Position numbers and translations under genes: made by a program
DNA from: an uncultured Clostridia bacterium
Lineage (GTDB): Bacteria; Bacillota; Clostridia; Oscillospirales; Ruminococcaceae
Direction of reading: 5' to 3'
NCBI GenBank assembly: GCA_947427325.1
Contig: CANEHP010000140.1
Coordinates: 1-5,912, forward strand
Length of the DNA stretch: 5,912 nucleotides
Notes under the pieces: model-generated
The model's input: the letters and a program-made list of their open reading frames with translations, nothing else
What the model was told of the DNA's origin: nothing
Database searches by the model: none
Shown: positions 4,306-5,912 of the stretch, in pieces
How the letters are laid out: each line of letters begins with the position of its first letter
How positions within the stretch are numbered: the first letter of the stretch is position 1

Positions 4306-5912
4306 ATGAATAAGCGTTTTTGTAAAAAAATATGCACTTTATCAATATCTGCGGCTATGTTGACAAGCTTGTCAATCAGCGCCGCTGACAATTCGGCGGA
4401 AAAAAAGGGAGAGCTTGGCTCGGCAGCGATTGATTCTGTCAGCAGCAATGTTTATAAAACCGAAGATAACGCCAATCCGATTTCTGCGGTAAAATTTTGT
4501 GCCGATCCCACTTCGGTAGAGTATAACGGCAGATTATATGTTTACGGCACAAGCGACCATGAGCAATATGAAAAAGTCGGTGCAAACGGCGAAAACCATT
4601 ATGGTTTCATTTACTCATTAGAAATATTTTCCACCAATGATATGGTAAACTGGGAATATCATGGCAGTATAAATGTCAAGAAAATTGCCCCCTGGATAGC
4701 GAATGCGTGGGCGCCTTCCATTGTTTCAAGAGTTGAAGACGACGGACTGACCCATTTTTACATGTATTTTTCCAACAACGGCGTAGGCGTGGGTGTAATT
4801 ACCTCCACCGACCCTGTGGGACCATGGAGCGACCCGCTGGGCAAGCCTTTGGTTAGTTTTAATACGCCGGGTCTTAAAAACTGTCCGAATCCCTTTGACC
4901 CCGGTGCGCTAATAGACGAAAACGGAACAGGCTGGCTTTCATTGGGTGGCGGAAATCCCGGCAAATACAAAACCGATATCGCTAAAATCGTCAAGCTCGG
5001 CGACGATATGATTTCCTTTGACAGTGATTTTGTGGGTATTGAAACACCTTATTTTAACGAAGCGAGTGAACTTAACTACATAAACGGAACTTATGTATAC
5101 TCTTATTGCAACGATTGGCAGGAGCGTAAGCTTGATGTTTGGGATTATGAGGGAATCGAACCCCCTCACGGCTGCAGTATAGCATATCTGACGTCCACCA
5201 ATCCCCTTGACGCCTCAAGCTGGGAATATAAAGGCGAATATCTTCTCAATGCGGGAGATTCGCCTGATAAAATGGATCACTGCAACAATCACTCGCATTT
5301 GCAGAAATTTAAGGATAAATGGTATCTCATTCATCATACAATGATCCTGCGTCAAGATATGAAAATAAAGGGCGGCTTCAGAAGCATATGTGTGGAGAAT
5401 GTCTCGGTTGATGAGGAAAACATTACCATATCCCTTGTTAAGCCCACAAGAGCGGGCGTTTCTCAGAATGACTCACTTGATCCATACTCTTCCCATTCCG
5501 GAACGGAAATGTTTACATGTGCGGACATTGATTTCTCGCAAAGGTCAAACGGCACAAACACCTCCAAAAGCTTGGAAAACGGTTCATGGATAAATATCAA
5601 GGGTGCAGATTTCACTCGTGGGGCAACTGAGTTTTGTGCCGAAGTAAAGGGCAGCGGCAGGATAGAGGTAAGATTAGACAGCGTTTCTTCACAGCCTGTG
5701 GCAGCCGTTGATTTCAATGCCGACGACTGGCAGACTGTAAAAGCTTCGTCTTTGGCGAAATTTGACAGCGGAAAGCATGATGTTTATCTGGTATTTTCCA
5801 ACAGCTCCATAGAGCTTGCTTCGTGGAAATTTACCGAGGGCGAAGTCAAGGAAACAGATGCTTCAAATAATAATTCCAACGGTGGTATTAATATAACCGG
5901 CATTATTATAGC
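4306..5912 (+). CDS. Secreted GH43 glycoside hydrolase with CBM6 (3' partial)
   Basis: The frame is open from the ATG to the window end (535 codons plus 2 bases). Residues 1-27 are a signal peptide: basic MNKRFCKK, a hydrophobic core, and cleavage near SISAA. Residues about 58-385 are a GH43 five-bladed propeller, with predicted catalytic base Asp67 (CADPTSVEYNGRLYVYG), pKa-tuning Asp198 (NPFDPGALIDENG) and general acid Glu252 (YFNEASELNYINGTYVYSY). NNHSH (327-331) matches the conserved central His region. Residues about 400-510 are a CBM6 (GSWINIKGADF, GATEFCAEVKGSGRIEVRLDS, DDWQTV, HDVYLVFS). An Asn/Ser/Gly linker follows, then a hydrophobic stretch (INITGIII) at the edge. GH43 plus CBM6 is typical of beta-xylosidases, arabinofuranosidases and arabinoxylan arabinofuranohydrolases; the exact substrate cannot be told. 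It is expected to act outside the cell on plant hemicellulose or pectin side chains. The mature visible part has eight cysteines. It has its own promoter with candidate control sites and diverges from the phosphatase gene. Confidence 0.92.
   Translation, partial: MNKRFCKKICTLSISAAMLTSLSISAADNSAEKKGELGSAAIDSVSSNVYKTEDNANPISAVKFCADPTSVEYNGRLYVYGTSDHEQYEKVGANGENHYGFIYSLEIFSTNDMVNWEYHGSINVKKIAPWIANAWAPSIVSRVEDDGLTHFYMYFSNNGVGVGVITSTDPVGPWSDPLGKPLVSFNTPGLKNCPNPFDPGALIDENGTGWLSLGGGNPGKYKTDIAKIVKLGDDMISFDSDFVGIETPYFNEASELNYINGTYVYSYCNDWQERKLDVWDYEGIEPPHGCSIAYLTSTNPLDASSWEYKGEYLLNAGDSPDKMDHCNNHSHLQKFKDKWYLIHHTMILRQDMKIKGGFRSICVENVSVDEENITISLVKPTRAGVSQNDSLDPYSSHSGTEMFTCADIDFSQRSNGTNTSKSLENGSWINIKGADFTRGATEFCAEVKGSGRIEVRLDSVSSQPVAAVDFNADDWQTVKASSLAKFDSGKHDVYLVFSNSSIELASWKFTEGEVKETDASNNNSNGGINITGIII

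Noticed and set aside
4306..4322. Possible catabolite-response (cre) site at the GH43 start (AAGCGTTTTT)
   Set aside because: It lacks the outer TG and CA bases of the cre consensus, with about four mismatches, so it is not supported.
4758..5169. Minus-strand open frames inside the GH43 gene
   Set aside because: They lie antisense to the propeller domain and show no domain or translation signal.
1..5912. CRISPR arrays, tRNA or rRNA genes, complete insertion sequences
   Set aside because: No regularly spaced repeats, cloverleaf-like segments, rRNA-like stretches or transposase motifs were seen on either strand.

Overview
The window looks like chromosomal DNA from an anaerobic, plant-polysaccharide-degrading member of the Clostridia (Bacillota), probably a gut or rumen species. 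Evidence: moderate-GC genes separated by very AT-rich gaps, AGGAG/GAGG-type ribosome binding sites, near-consensus sigma-A promoters, an ATP-type PEP carboxykinase, and secreted modular carbohydrate-active proteins with InlB-type, Ig-like and CBM6 modules. The genus cannot be fixed from this sequence.

Layout. Bases 1-1145 (+) are the 3' part of a large extracellular modular protein (InlB-type repeat, carbohydrate-binding-like jelly roll, C-terminal Big_4 Ig-like domain); its N-terminus and any catalytic domain lie upstream of the window. A short gap and a strong bidirectional intrinsic terminator (1301-1350) separate it from the convergent pckA (1370-2974, -). pckA has its own promoter with both hexamers perfect (3095-3122) and a leader of about 113 nt. 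Upstream of it on the same strand is a histidine-phosphatase-superfamily gene (3228-3920, -). A 385-bp AT-rich divergent region (3921-4305) holds promoters for the phosphatase and for the rightward gene, plus several dyads. From 4306 (+) to the window end runs a secreted GH43 glycoside hydrolase with a CBM6 module, cut off by the window edge just as a hydrophobic stretch begins.

How the genes fit together. The two rightward genes encode surface or secreted polysaccharide-binding and polysaccharide-degrading proteins, the GH43 probably acting on arabinose/xylose-containing plant polymers. pckA links PEP and oxaloacetate in central metabolism and is probably a separate housekeeping unit. The phosphatase's substrate is unknown. 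I see no CRISPR array, tRNA, rRNA or intact mobile element, and no clear new multi-gene system. The most interesting unexplained signals are non-coding: a perfect 13-bp dyad inside the GH43 promoter spacer, a long stem-loop starting a few bases from the predicted GH43 transcription start, and a 15-bp perfect dyad over the predicted phosphatase transcription start.
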